Shown piece after piece: positions 1 through 11,834 of a stretch of DNA of 64,000 nucleotides (position 1 is its first letter; each line of letters starts with the position of its first letter). Under the pieces are notes generated by a model that did not search any database, was not told the origin of the DNA, and saw nothing but the letters and a program-made list of their open reading frames with translations. Origin of the DNA: Myrica gale. Its lineage: Eukaryota; Streptophyta; Magnoliopsida; Fagales; Myricaceae. Location of the stretch: the NCBI GenBank assembly GCA_963930655.1, contig OZ005609.1, positions 21,835,001-21,899,000 on the forward strand. Reading direction: 5' to 3'. Made by a program: the position numbers and the translations under genes.

Positions 1-940
1 GGACCCAATGAATAGACAAGCCGATTGTCCTTTGAACTGAAGACGCAGAGCTCGAACCAAATCTTCTATCTTCCACTACCGAATCAACCTCCTCTTCAAT
101 CTCCTTCTAATCGTTTGTTGGAAGAACATACATCGAATACCCTGTTCTTGCATGACGCTGAAAATCCAAGAGCAGTTCCCATTTCACAGCCATTGATTGG
201 AACTAAAATACCTACATGCAGAATGTTTTCCAACCTTGCTAGGCTAATAGCTAATATCAAGATTTAATTGGCAGTCCAAATATTTCCAAATTCATAAACT
301 CTCAGAAGTTTGAACTGATCAAAGTTTGCTGCCTACTTCATTTCTTCTGGTATGTTGTTGAGCCCCAAACTTTATTAGCCGCGAGTCTTCACATTTCTGT
401 GAGCTATCTAACAATTTAACTTTATCTTCTCTGATCACTCCCAACATCAAATGCGTCGTCCTAATGACCAGTTTCACCCACCCATCCATCTCAATCTCCA
501 AATTAACTAAGCCAACAAAAATATCTCCATACTGGGAACTCTCTCTCTCCTACCTTTATTGTCTTTATCTCCATTAATGAGACCATGCAGTACAAATAAC
601 ATTATGAGAGAGTTAAACTAATTTTGATAAATTATTTACAATAAGTTGATTATTTCATACTAGAGTGTTTCGAATGGGAAGATGTAATTCGAAGAGAGAT
701 ATATATAATAAATGAATTTTATGATAGAACTTATGTTGCCGAAATTTTATATAAATAATATTAAGTAATATATGATTTATTTGTTATGTCTATTTTTTTT
801 TCGAATTGTACCGAACAACAAATTACACTATTAGTGACAAAATTTAATATATTACCTCAGTAGTAAAATCTACTTTGAGACTGCAGATTAATTTAAGTGG
901 GAAACTATTTCCGGGAGAGGGGGGGGGGGTCTCATCTCCA
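1..940. other. No gene recognised
   Basis: The left edge holds an open frame at about 25-267 (+) with no family signature that I recognise, followed by AT-rich sequence and a G-run near 915-930. I see no conserved domain, splice pattern or element end. It may be the tail of a transcript that lies to the left, but nothing in the sequence settles that. Confidence 0.4.
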
Positions 941-944
941 TGAA

Positions 945-1201
945 TATTTGACATGAAATTTCACCAAAATATTTGATAGAGAGCTCAGAGCAGCAGATAA
1001 TAGGCAACACCGGATTCGGAGTAAGATCCAGATCAACAAGGAGGATAGACATCTACTTCAGGACAAAAATAGAGTAACTAGATAACAGGGGATGTTTTAA
1101 TCTTTATCCACACCTATTATACAACCTTTAAAGGATATTCCTTAACTATAAATACAAACAATTATGACTCTTGTTCACTGTACTGCCCATTAAACTTTAC
1201 A
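945..1201 (+). mobile_element. Possible Copia-type LTR end (fossil)
   Basis: A stretch with an LTR-like promoter layout (actataaatac near 1145) runs up to a TGGTATCAGA motif at about 1202. This motif is the usual primer-binding site, matching initiator-Met tRNA, that follows the 5' LTR of plant Ty1/Copia elements. No partner LTR and no coding part were found beside it, so this is at most a remnant. The left boundary is a guess. Confidence 0.35.
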
Positions 1202-1635
1202 TGGTATCAGACAAAAGCTTTTGTTTCCGACATTATAGGTGGTCCTCCTAATCATCCTTCACCCCAGTTCTCTCTGTCTTCAAAGTAGGCACCCTCTCTC
1301 TTCTTCCTCTCTTGTCTTCATCTTCATTACTTCACCAACACAGAGAACTCTCTCTTTCAGTCCATACCATCTATATTCGGAACGCGAGGAAATACGATAT
1401 GGGCAGAGAAAGCATAGAAGAAGGAGAACGAGCTCTCTAGTCCTCTTGTTGCCAAGGAAAGCCATGAAGCATACACCAATGGTGCTGGTAGTGGTGGTAG
1501 TGGCGGCGGCAGGGGTGAGGGGCAGAGTGGATCATCTTCGGCTACCGGTGCAGTTGTGCTCAGCACTCTGGTCGCGGTCGCCGCCCCCACTGGCTCCAAA
1601 AATCCTTTGTAAATTTTGTTTTTTTGGTTATTAAG

Positions 1636-1812
1636 AAGCAAGCCCGCCCCCACTGGCCCAGCCGCCCCGGCCTGCTTCCAAGGCCAGTGGGGCGGAACTG
1701 GGCCAGCGGGGGCACACCCACTGGCACAGTCCGTGTAGCCTAATTGCTTAATTTTTTAAAAAATCAGAGGGTGAAATTACGCCGTTTCACCCTCTGATTT
1801 TTTTTAAAAAAA
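1636..1812. repeat. GC-rich inverted repeats and perfect hairpin
   Basis: A GC-rich block at 1640-1735 repeats CCCACTGGCC/GGCCAGTGGG on both strands. It is followed at about 1758-1803 by a clean hairpin with arms AAAAAATCAGAGGGTGAAA and its complement, separated by 8 nt. Such blocks are typical of hAT subterminal DNA. The hAT transposase scrap starting near 2160 makes this a likely 5' end region of that element, but I could not fix a terminus or target-site duplication. Confidence 0.5.
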
Positions 1813-2159
1813 AATTACTCACGCCTCTCTCTCTCATTCTGCAATCTCTCCGTGTCTCCCCCAGCCCTCACGCCTCAGCAGTCCCTCTCACTAGTCCATT
1901 ATCACTTTAACTGCACTAATAAATAAATTATGTAGGTCCTTACTAATTTATCATTTGCCAATTAGAAAGGAAAGTACAGAAATACTATTTTTGATTAATC
2001 TAATTTATTACTGAGGTTATTTTTTAATGAGAACTAGCTGAGTGCACCAATACTTTTTGACAGAAGAAGATTTCTTATCTTCATATAGGCATCAAACTCC
2101 ATAATTATTGATGGGTGTTAAGAATTGTCTTCCTCATATGCTGATGGACATTTTGTTTT

Positions 2160-2735
2160 GTTCTTTTTAGATAATGAATATATTTTTGATAAAAAAACCA
2201 CGAAGCATGGAGTCATCTAATACTCCTAATGTGGCTACTACTTCTATTGAGGATTCTAGTTAAAAAAGATCTCGCCCTTTGTTGAGTTCGGATGATATTA
2301 TTTCTGACCTAGGGTTGCGTAAATCTATTGACTTGTGCAGCACAGACCACACTTGCTATCATTAAAGACATTAGGGATGCATTTTTTTGTCTTATGGTTG
2401 ACGAGTCTCGAGATAGTTCAGTGAAGGAGCAAATGACAGTGGTTTTGAGATATTTGAACAAAAGTGGATAGGAGATTGAACGATTTCTTGGTGTGGAACA
2501 TGTTACTAACATATGCTACCAGTCTTTAAAAACTGCTATAGATAAATTGTTTGCAAGACACGGGTTATAAATTGTTTCTTGGTATGGATAAGTGTATTTC
2601 AGTATTTTTAATATTTTTAGTTCTTAATTTTAGATATTGTAATTTTAAGACACTTTTTACATTATGTGGGAAAAATTTTTTTTTGTCATTTTTTCTTAAA
2701 AATTCGACCCCACTCATTTTATATCCTAGCACCCA
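2160..2735 (+). mobile_element. hAT (ZMYM1/DUF4371-type) transposase remnant
   Basis: Translated pieces show the N-terminal and middle parts of the ZMYM1-like hAT transposase family. A region near 2390-2475 reads like the family motif DESRD..KEQM.VVLRY, followed by an ERFLG-type segment and a K.AIDKLFARHGL segment ending about 2570. In-frame stops interrupt it (for example at 2470), and the rest of the transposase is gone. The sequence then jumps straight to an AT-rich tail at 2590-2735, which is shared with two other places in the window (32050-32205 and 43085-43205), marking it as the 3' end of the same family. It is an internally deleted, inactive copy. Confidence 0.65.
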
Positions 2736-2807
2736 CGGTTCCTACGTTTTCCGCTCAGCTGTAAGTGCCCTTGATCTTCCTTTTGAGTGTTGTACACTGC
2801 CTTAAGT

Positions 2808-2950
2808 AGACCACATTTTACGAAGGGACCCGTGACGGTCCACATGGTCCACGTGCTGTGCCCAGATCAGTCCACATGGTCCACGTTCGTGTGAGCGGCA
2901 TTAACAGTGGGACACTCCAAAATTCATGCATTTTCTATAAAATGTGGTCT
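2808..2950. mobile_element. Small TIR element (MITE), 143 bp
   Basis: The termini AGACCACATTTTA and TAAAATGTGGTCT are perfect 13-bp inverted repeats 143 bp apart. The inside holds two copies of GTCCACATGGTCCACG. There is no coding capacity and no clear target-site duplication. Confidence 0.6.
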
Positions 2951-3703
2951 GTTCAAATAATATAAATAAATATTGTTAGGGTGTTTGTTCAGAGATTGAA
3001 TTTAGTAAAAGAAATTTAGGAAAACTGAGTAAATTTGAGAGCTTAAGACAAAAAAGAAAGGGATTAATATTGAAAATGATAATTTTCTGTGTAATTGAAT
3101 TATAATTTTCAAAGCCCAGAAAGACTTTTATTTTTCTTTTATTTTTACTCTTTTTGGCTAAATAAAGAATTTGGGCTTTCGTTGGGGCTCATCTTCATGT
3201 TTGTCAATTTCTCCATTCGAAAAAGTGTTATCCTTCAATACGACCCTTACCCTTCTATTGAATCTATTCTTTCCTTTTTTCTTATATCATATATTTGGCA
3301 TAAGTTTTCAAACCTGAGCCGAGTGTGTTCAAAGAACCCTTATGCACTTAAAAATCTTCTACTGCTCCACTTATGGGAATAAGACAACCAAGATGCTGGC
3401 TGCATGCTAAATCTCTAGCATGATCCTTTTTGCTATCTCGGTTACTATTGGGGTATCAGCCCCCGGATCAGCCAACCTATCCCTGATATCTTTCATCATA
3501 TCAAGCAATGAAAACTCCAAATAGACTAGAAAACATTGGACCTCTCCACGGAATTTTTATTGATTGATTATTAATGAACTCTAAACTTTCATTTTAAAAC
3601 ATAAGGCCAAGTTTAAAGACCACAAACCTATTGGACAAGGAGATAGACTACTAAAACAATTTAAAGCAATGTACTAGTAGCATTAAAGGGCATTGACAGT
3701 CTA
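2951..3703. other. Non-coding stretch
   Basis: AT-rich sequence. An open frame near 3095-3382 (+) has low-complexity composition and no family signature. I see no gene, structured RNA or element ends. Confidence 0.4.
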
Positions 3704-3903
3704 CGGGTGAGTTTGTGTGGTAAAATTTTTGGTATTGGGTTTAGTGTTGGTATTGGGTTTAGTGAAAAAGTGAAGAGAGAGGTAATAGTTTATAGTTTTT
3801 GTAATTTTTTATATTTTTTTATGGGAGAGAGAGAGATTATATTGGAGTATTTTATTAGGAGAGAGATAAAATTTTGGGAAAAATTTTACATGCAAACGCA
3901 GCC
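3704..3903 (+). mobile_element. MITE of the GGTTGTGTTTG/CAAACGCAGCC family
   Basis: This is a divergent copy of a family that recurs at 24758, 47121, 49632, 50540 and 52321. It is recognised by the internal blocks GGTATTGGGTTTAGTG, GTGAAGAGAGAGGTAAT and GAGAGATTATATTGGAGTAT and by the right end CAAACGCAGCC. The left end is degraded. Confidence 0.7.
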
Positions 3904-3922
3904 TACATCACCTTCGGTCTAG

Positions 3923-4185
3923 TTGAATTGTCATGAAAATGTCCATGCCACTAGTACATGATAGAGCATTGGTGGAATACCATATTTGTAAGGTTTTTCC
4001 ATATTGAAGAGAGCAGAGAGGCGCCTAAAGAGTCCTATAGTTTGAAGTGAAGTATAGTTGAATTGTCATAAAAATGTCCATGCCCCTAGTATATGATAGA
4101 GCATTGGTGGAATACCATATTTTGCAAGGTTTTTCCATGATGAAGTGAGCAGAGAGATGCCTAAAGAGTCGTATAATTTGAAGAA
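3923..4185. repeat. Imperfect tandem duplication of about 125 bp
   Basis: Two adjacent copies share TTGAATTGTCAT, AAAATGTCCATGCC, GATAGAGCATTGGTGGAA and GCCTAAAGAGTC. They start near 3923 and 4052 and differ by scattered substitutions, so the duplication is old. It lies in front of the sugar-transporter pseudogene and has no coding signature. Confidence 0.75.
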
Positions 4186-4548
4186 TCACATCGAAAGAGT
4201 CCCCAATACTTTCAACAGCATACCAAGCACATCAAGACCGTGACACTTACCTAAACTGAAGTGAATATCAGAGTATGATGTCCATCTGGAAGTTTGAACC
4301 TTTAAATTTGGATCCTCTGTCAAGTATTCACTTCTTTTTTTTCATTTTTCATCCATGTGCGACTCAAGTCAGATGTTCATCGCAAAACAATTTGCATTTG
4401 AATGTGGGGATTTAGATTTGTCAATGGACTGAAGACTAATTCTTTTGTACTAGCAGAGAGTAAAACAGCAGGAGAATCCCTACGTGGGTGCATAGATGTT
4501 AGATATGCTCACTGCCGAACTCAATATGGTGTATAATTGTTTTTGCAG

Positions 4549-7500
4549 GTGGGATATTCGTCGCCTGCTCAAACAGGAATCATGAGTGACCTAGGCCTTA
4601 CTGTTGCAGAGGTTGGTGTAATACTACAGAGCCCTCTTACTTTTGGCAAATGAAAATGTGATATCATGTTCAAGTATTTGGACTATCTTCCTCTGCAAAG
4701 CTATTTTGGTAAATGATAAGCAAATTACAAGGAAATTGGCATGGTTCATCGTGTCGTGTTTGTTTTTCGCAACCAGAGAACTGGCAAAGAAGTAGAACAA
4801 TGACTTAAGGATATCTAAAGTCAAATTAAAAAAGGCAAATCATTTAGGCTGCACAGAACTTTTTAAGTACAGCTGGTAGTCTGAATTGTTGTCATGGACT
4901 TGATGACTTGGAGATACTAACCTCCATGGAGATGTCACTGATAGAGCTCCCTCAATTGAGTAAAATGTTGTTTCAAAGCTGCTTCATGTAAACTTACCTG
5001 AAAAGAAAAGTACTACTTTATGCAAAATCCTGCGTTAAATCTTTTGGTTATTTCCTTTTGCTTGCCCAATGCTGCTTTCTATCGGATATTCTTGACATTT
5101 TTTGTTCATAATGCAGTATTCACCTTTTGGCTCAATATTGACAATTGGAGAAATGCTAGGTGCAATAGTAAGTGGAAAGAAAGCTGACTATATAGGTAGA
5201 AGACGTGTAAGTATTTCCATGACCATGGAATTAAATCTAGTCAATACCCAACTACAAACTCCAAACAGATCATGAACTCTTCCTTGTTTTTTGGTTGTTT
5301 TGCAAGGCAGACAATGGGCATTGCAGTGATACTTTGCCTGACGGGGTGGCTGTCCATAGTATTCTCCAAGGTTTTTAATCCTGGTCTCTCCCCCCACCCC
5401 CACCCCCGCAAAAAAAAAACTTGAAAGAAAGAAAAAAAGAAAGAAAGGAACATTGTGGATGTTCCAAACGATGAAACTATCAACGGTCATGAAGCAGAAA
5501 GGTTAATGCTGATAGGAATGTCGTTATGTAAACAGACATAGTATTCATCTTGGCCGTTCCTCCAACATAGAACTGAATATAAGATTATCATATGTGGTCG
5601 AAACAACCAGGCCAGGGGATTGTATCAGGACTCATTTTATACTAAGCAAACATGTTATGTCAGGTTCATTTCATAACGCTAACTGTTTGGTGCTTATTGA
5701 AAGGTTAATTGGTTGCTCGATCTTGGGAGATTGCTAGTAGGTTGTGGGATGGGACTTCTGTCTTATGTGGTATGTTGCCGGATTGCAATTCTACTAGATT
5801 ATTTTAAATTTGCGGAATAAAGATAATCTCATTTCCGTTGCAATCAGGTGCCTATCTATATAGCAGAAATAACGCCTAAGAATCTTCGTGGGGGGTTTAC
5901 AGCAGTTCATCAGGTAGAGAAAACGCATCATAGATTTAGAAATCACTGTGTACTCGAGCTTAATCACCTACTAACTGCCTCTTCAACAGTTGATGATATG
6001 TTTGGGTGTATTGTTAACATCTCTAATTGGAGCTTTTGTAAACTGGCTGACTTTGGCTTTGATTGGTAAGTTTCTCTGATATTTAATGTACTATTTTCAC
6101 TTGAAGGTAGTTTCATAATTTGAGCACTTTGATTTTTTTTATATTTCACGGACTATTCCATGTCTAGTACAACTTATTGGTCTATCTTTTATTCCAGAAT
6201 TGCCAAGATGGCTGGTAAGTTACTCAAAATTTTGTTCAAGAAGTTTGCTACAAGGTGCTCTATGGATAATGCATTTGAAATCAATAAACAAAGAGATTCG
6301 GGATATTCAAAGATCTCCTCCATTGTATTTTATGCTCAAGAACATGTATTTGACAAACATATCTCAATTCCATAAAGTGGCAAAGCGGATGCAAGCATGA
6401 ATGACGTGTTTACTTGATGATCCTCTTGGCTGCAGGCAAAGATTGGTCGAGAGAAAGAGTGTGAAGCTGCTCTACAGCGCCTTAGGGGTGCAAATGCTGA
6501 TATCTCCCAGGAAGCTGCTGAAATCAGAGTAACCTTTTTACTCCACAAAAAGCCATGAGAGGATGACTATTTGCCCCCAATTTACTAGGAAAATTTCAAA
6601 CTGTACATAGGTCTTAACTTTTCCCAACAATTCTGTTTCAAAACAGGGATTGTGATGTTGTTTTCAAATCATTCCTGCAGGAATACACAGTGACCCTTCG
6701 ACTGCTTTCAGAAGCTAGTTTTCTTGACTTATTCCAACGGAGATATGCTCGTTCCCTCGTTGTAAGCTTTCTAAATTGATCACTGTTTCATGTTTCACCT
6801 CTGAGGCTGTTTAATCCCTTAATGACTAACATGGAAATGGATTAGGTTGGAGTTGGAGTTGGCCTTATGGTACAGTTGGTACTACAACAATTTGGAGGGG
6901 TCAATGGCATCTCATTTTATGCAAGCGCTATATTCATATCAGCTGGTAGGATTGGGCTCTTTTCTAATGCTATCTACCTGTGTTTAATAAGGATCAGAAG
7001 AAAAATGGAATCTGAATATTGTAATACCTGGTCCATGCAGGATTCTCGGGTAGGCTTGGGACTATAGGGATGGTCATTGTTCAGGTCTTTTACTGTCTTA
7101 TTGTCGTTCCAGCATTTGCTTGTGCTTGATGTTTTTTAGTATGATTTCGGTAGCATTCTACAGATTCCAATGACAGCCTTAGGTGCACTTTTGTTAGATA
7201 AATCTGGACGACGACCACTTCTACTGGTAATAAAGTTGTCGAGTCTGTACTTCTGCACGGAGTTGAATGACAAAATTCTAAAGTATACAAATATTCACAG
7301 ATTTCTGCAGCAGGAACATGCTTAGTTGCTTTCTTGTGGGGTTGTCCTTCTTCCTACAGGTCTCTTCTAGAATAAAATATGTTTTTATGGAATTCCTTTT
7401 CATCATTTTAATAGAGCATTTCTTGAAGGACTAAAGCTTCACTTGTGCAGGACCTTCAAAAACTGACGGATATCACTCCACTTTAGAACTTTGTGGTGTC

Positions 7501-8362
7501 CTGGTAATGCATTCACCCCAGAAATAAAAATAGAAAGTGGAAAGACTTGGGGGAAAACATCACTTTTCACCCACCAAACTATGGGCCAAATTTCATTTTG
7601 AGTCCTTACACTACCAATTTCATCACATTGAATCCTCAAATTACCAAAACTCATTAATGTTCACCCTGTCATAGCATCCAACCATCAATATTGTGTCATA
7701 TAGCTTGTTTTCTACACATTCCAATCATAGGGTCTTACTAGAATGCGAATATTAAAAAACATTGGTATTGAAGGCTAAATATGATGAAATTGATAGTTCA
7801 GACTGATAAATGAAATTTGAGTAATAGTTCAGGGGGCTAAAAATGAAGATTCCCCAAAAACATTCGTCAGCAACTTTTCCATTTTATTATTATGATGCTC
7901 CCTAAAAAAATATTTCTTCAAAAATTACCTCTGGTCATGTTAACTGTGACAGAGTGGTTTCTATCTCAGATATTTCCCATTAACTTGAAGGGCTTGGCCG
8001 GTAGCCTTGTCACAGTGGTTAGCTGGTTAGGTTCTTGGATTGTCTCATATGCTTTTAACTTCCTAATGGACTGGAGCTCAGCAGGTAGTGCTTAATAGTG
8101 TCACTTTCCATAGAGATTATTATATTTGGTACAAACTTCAGGATTGTCTCTCCTAAATCTTACATTCTTCATATTCTCAACCATATGTGGCTTAACTGTT
8201 CTTTTCATAGCAAAGTTGGTTCCAGAGACCAAGGGGCGAAGTCTAGAAGAAATTCAGGCAGCAATGAATCCACTTTCAGAAAAAAAGATGAATCTCCCAC
8301 TTTGGTCAACTGCAGCACTAATTCATTTTTGGATAAACAAAATGACAATTACTGTGGCATGA
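4549..8362 (+). pseudogene. ERD6-like sugar transporter pseudogene
   Basis: About 15 exons of a major-facilitator sugar transporter of the plant ERD6-like (ESL/SFP) family can be read: 4549-4611, 5117-5206 (GRRR loop), 5311-5370, 5704-5769, 5848-5913 (PIYIAEITPKNLRGG), 5990-6065, about 6150-6213 (PELPRWL for the usual PESPRW), 6436-6528, 6681-6761, 6846-6945, 7041-7084, 7164-7226, 7301-7359, 7451-7503, 7970-8084 and about 8142-8362 ([13 protein letters not shown]). These proteins normally move hexoses across the vacuolar membrane. Damage is clear. Exons 7301-7359 and 7451-7503 are each one base short and change frame. The acceptor before about 6150 reads cacg. The exon for the GMGGIPWVIMSE region is absent, with a MITE in its place. 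No first exon is found. Surviving exons keep good splice sites, so decay is fairly recent. Confidence 0.9.
7547..7860. mobile_element. MITE inside the sugar-transporter pseudogene
   Basis: About 310 bp with inverted ends: TTGGGGGAAAACATCACTTT on the left, and on the right the complement of TTTGGGGAATCTTCATTTTT. The subterminal parts also mirror each other (CCACCAAACTATGGGCCAAA against CCCCTGAACTATTACTCAAA). It lies exactly where the transporter lacks an exon. No sure target-site duplication was seen. Confidence 0.65.
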
Positions 8363-9252
8363 GGTATCACAGTAATTAGTGCCTGGATGTTACATGAAAG
8401 GTTCTTAACCTCAGACAATTTCTGAAATATAAGCTTCTAAGTATGGATTAAAGCTCAGATCCACCCAAGAATAATATAGTTGCCATTGTTTTCTTGAGCT
8501 GTTGTAAGGCTGGTCTTTCCTACCTCGCCATGGTGGCCGACAAGTCATTTAGTCACATCTGTAATTGGACTTTGAAATGACTGGTCATGTTTACTATTGA
8601 AACTCATTGTAATCATTTTAAGACCCAATTCTATCCGTTAAGGTTTCAACGTGAGATATAGCTCTCTATAGAGCTCAAGTTTTATTCATCCCCTTCCCAC
8701 TCCATGTGAGATTCGAGGTATGGCTAGTTCTCTATCAAGATTCTGTCTTTGGTCAATGTCGATACACTTGTCCCCAGAGTCGTACTCTTTCATCCAACGC
8801 AAGTGGAACCCAACAAGAAGTTAGCGGGAATTAAAACCATGGTGTTTTGGATTCCTGTTTGCTAGTCCACGCTATGCTTGTGTACGTAAGGTGTATATTT
8901 TCGTATAAATGAGATCCCAACGGGTCATAGACTCATACGTTCTGATCTTTTATGGGCAAGGAGCAAGGATTCGAAGGAAACAACTGATCAAAATTTAAAG
9001 CACCACAAAAATAAGTGAAAGGCCCACCACAACATGACATTCCGTGAATGTAACACTACACAGCGTCTAACAGCAGAACTCCAAAGGTGTAACTTTCTCT
9101 ACATTTTACCTCTGTTTCCTTTTCAATCCATTTTTTTTCTTGACTGAACTCGGTGAGTGCCAAAGAAAACGACCAGAATATTGAAACACTTACGTGGTCT
9201 TCAGTTGTAGGAAACGGTTAGGGCTTGATTTTATTGCATGAAATTAGATTAT
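8363..9252. other. No gene seen
   Basis: The sequence downstream of the transporter pseudogene has no recognisable coding region, RNA or element ends. It may include the old 3' untranslated region of that gene. Confidence 0.4.
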
Positions 9253-9627
9253 AGGGTTAATTACACTTTGTACCCCTCAACTTCTAAGTCCCGTTGATTT
9301 GCGCCTCCGGTTAATTTTGCAGTCAAAATGGACGGAAAATGTACAACATATGCAGAACACGTAGCTCACTTACCTATTTTGCCCCTAATATTCAAAAAAT
9401 GATTAGTTACACTTTGCACTAAGTTTGGGGAGTCTAACACTTTGCAACTCTTCTTTTATTTTTGAAACATTGCTCCTCTCAACTTCGATCTAGATCCTGT
9501 CAATTTGTAACCCTAGTTAATTTCGGAGTCAAAATGAAGTGCAATACATGTGGCTTGCTTGCCCATTTGATATGCAAATTGCTATGACGATACACTCTTA
9601 ATAAAATTATGATCCCATAATCCGTTA

Positions 9628-11007
9628 TAGGGCTGTACAATGCCACCGGGAAATTCCGGTGGCACCGGCACCGGCACCGGGTTTCCGGTTTTTGGTCTAA
9701 CCGGTGCCGGTGTAGGTTTGGTTTTTTGAAAAAACCGGCGGTTCCCGGTTTAAACCGGCACCGGGTTTCCCGGTGTAGGATAAACCGGGATTTTTTTTTA
9801 GTTTTTTTATTTTAATTTCTACTCAATAATTTAAACTTTAGTTTTACCTCAAGACATAATATTCTAGAAGCATGACAAGGTTTACTCAATAGTTTAGTTT
9901 CACTTGAATATTTGAGATTTGTTGTTGGTTTTGTCTAATTAAATGCTTACATTCAAGTTACCAAGAAGCTTGCTAGGTGAATGAACTAGTTATTTAGAAT
10001 TTTGGTAGAAAAATTACAAATTTATTGTTTTTAAAAGGGTATATATGAAGGCATTGAAATCATAATTAAAGAGTTTAATGTCAAACTTTGGTAAGTACAT
10101 CGCATAATGTAAATCAAGAGGTCGAGATTCTACCACAAAAAATTTTAAATCAATGTATTAGTTTAAGAGTTTTTATGAAATATTAACAAATTGTCTAAAT
10201 TTTAAAATTTACAAATCACTATTAAATTTATATCATGCTTGCAAAATCAGTCATTCAATTACATTTTAGTTCAAATTTCTATTACATTTTAGTTCAAAAA
10301 TTCATATAGAGTCATCAAGTTTGACCAGCGTTTGACAAACGCTCGAGCGCCCTTTGAAAAAATTCAGACAGAGTCATCACGTTTGACTAACGTTAGACAA
10401 GCGCTCGAGTGCTCAGTGCAAATTTCAGACAGAAACATAAGCGCTCGACGAGCGTTTGACCCGCGCTCGAGCGCCTTAAAAATTGCCGAATTTTTTTATT
10501 TTCCTTGTGAAACCAAGGGAAACCCTATTAGGTTTTGAACATGTTTTAAAATTGTTATTGATTTGTTAATTAGAGGGAAAACACATATTCTCCCATCTAA
10601 GTGTTGTTAGGGTCTAAACTGGATTTTTCAAAAGATAATAGTTTCTATTTACAGTGACGTCTCTATTACTTTGGACTTTAAATTCTCGTCTTATCTTTTA
10701 AGATGATCTTTAATTTTATTGATTTTGGAATTTGGATTTCATTAGTTTAGATTTTATTGATATATGATTAATGGACCAAAAGAAAAAAGAAAAAATACAT
10801 TGGGCCAAGTACATAAAATGCTAAAAAAATGGCTCAATATTAATGTAGGATAACCGGAAACCGCCACCGCTAAACCGCCACCTCTAAGGGCCGGTTTTTA
10901 CCCTTAACGGTGTAGGTGTAGGTGGTAATTTTTTCAAAACCGGCCTATCCGGTGTAGGTGCCGGTTTTGGCCAAAACCGGTACCTACACCGGGGTTGTAC
11001 AGCCCTA
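9628..11007. mobile_element. Non-autonomous hAT element, 1380 bp
   Basis: The ends TAGGGCTGTACAA and TTGTACAGCCCTA form perfect 13-bp TIRs. They are flanked by the 8-bp target-site duplication ATCCGTTA (9620-9627 and 11008-11015), the hAT hallmark. Both subterminal regions are packed with ACCGG/CCGGT motifs in direct and inverted order (9650-9790, 10855-10990), like the transposase-binding repeats of Ac/Ds-type elements. There is no transposase, so it must be moved in trans. It sits within an older TIR element. Confidence 0.92.
10310..10480. repeat. Tandem repeats with GCGCTCGAGCGC palindromes
   Basis: About 2.5 copies of a roughly 60-bp unit lie in the middle of the hAT element. Each has GTTTGAC or GACNAGCG followed by an (A/G)CGCTCGAG(C/T)GC palindrome, then TTCAGACAGA. 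The block is much more GC-rich than its surroundings. Confidence 0.7.
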
Positions 11008-11169
11008 ATCCGTTATAGAGAATTTAGATATTTTGAACTGTATTTACAGTTCAATACCGAGGAGATCGAATGGACGATCCCTCCCTAGCGAAATGAACAT
11101 TAAGAAGGGGGTGCAAATTAGTATCAGACCTCTAAATCTAGCTAGTAGATGCAAAGTGTAATTAACCCT

Positions 11170-11749
11170 AAATTATAAAAATACGAAGAAAACCAATGTT
11201 TGGAGTGGTCGTCTATGTGAAAGAGAGAATAGGATTAATTATAACTTCGACTCAACTCAATCCCCAAGCTTATATATTTTTACGATGGTGTACACCAACG
11301 GATTTCTGCGTGCATATTTAATTACATAGTTTGGAAATAGGTCACAAGTTTAAGTTTCTGCAAGTAGCTAAGAAGTAGTTTATGGAACATAAATGCAGTC
11401 ATCATTGTAACATAAAGGAAAACGACTGAACTATTAAGTCTAGCAGTAGAAGATCATCAGCTCATGATCCGTTGCAGGGTATATTGGGGAGCTGGGACAT
11501 CACGATGATGTAAACTAGTCATGGCATTTGAGACGAACAAGCAAAGACATTGCTTTTCTTTCGTCCCCAGAGTTATATGAAGTAGCTTATGTAATGCATG
11601 AATCCTTTTTCATTTCGTAAAGCACACAAATTAATCTAGAGTAGGAGTCGCTGACGCTATCCCTTTGAAAAAGGCCCCCTAAAACCACATGTTTGTCATG
11701 TTCTTTCTTATGAGGAGATCATTGCACCCAATCTCCAGTCCTAATTTTT
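11170..11749. other. Upstream region of DMP gene 1
   Basis: A gene-free stretch between the nested transposons and the DMP gene. Apart from the TATA-like motif at its right end I see no element. Confidence 0.4.
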
Positions 11750-11755
11750 TATAAA
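11750..11755 (+). promoter_or_regulatory. TATA box of DMP gene 1
   Basis: TATAAA lies 80 bases before the DMP start codon. This fits a short 5' leader beginning about 30 bases downstream. Confidence 0.55.
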
Positions 11756-11834
11756 GGATGACTCAAAAGCGATCTTATCCAACACAAAGCTAACCCATAA
11801 TTCTCTTCCCGATCTCGCTCTCTCCGGCCCCCAC

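Larger units (their letters stand above)
9253..11169. mobile_element. TIR element split by a nested hAT element
   Basis: The outer ends AGGGTTAATTACACTTTG (9253-9270) and CAAAGTGTAATTAACCCT (11152-11169) are perfect 18-bp inverted repeats. Without the inner insertion the element would be about 530 bp. The inside repeats the subterminal motif TTACACTTTGCA near 9408. It has no coding capacity. The long gene-free repeat context suggests an ordinary intergenic MITE. No certain target-site duplication. Confidence 0.75.

Noticed and set aside
1239-1653. Overlapping frames of 131 and 98 codons on opposite strands
   Set aside because: Low-complexity leucine/valine and arginine-rich translations from CT-rich and GC-rich repeat DNA, with no domain.
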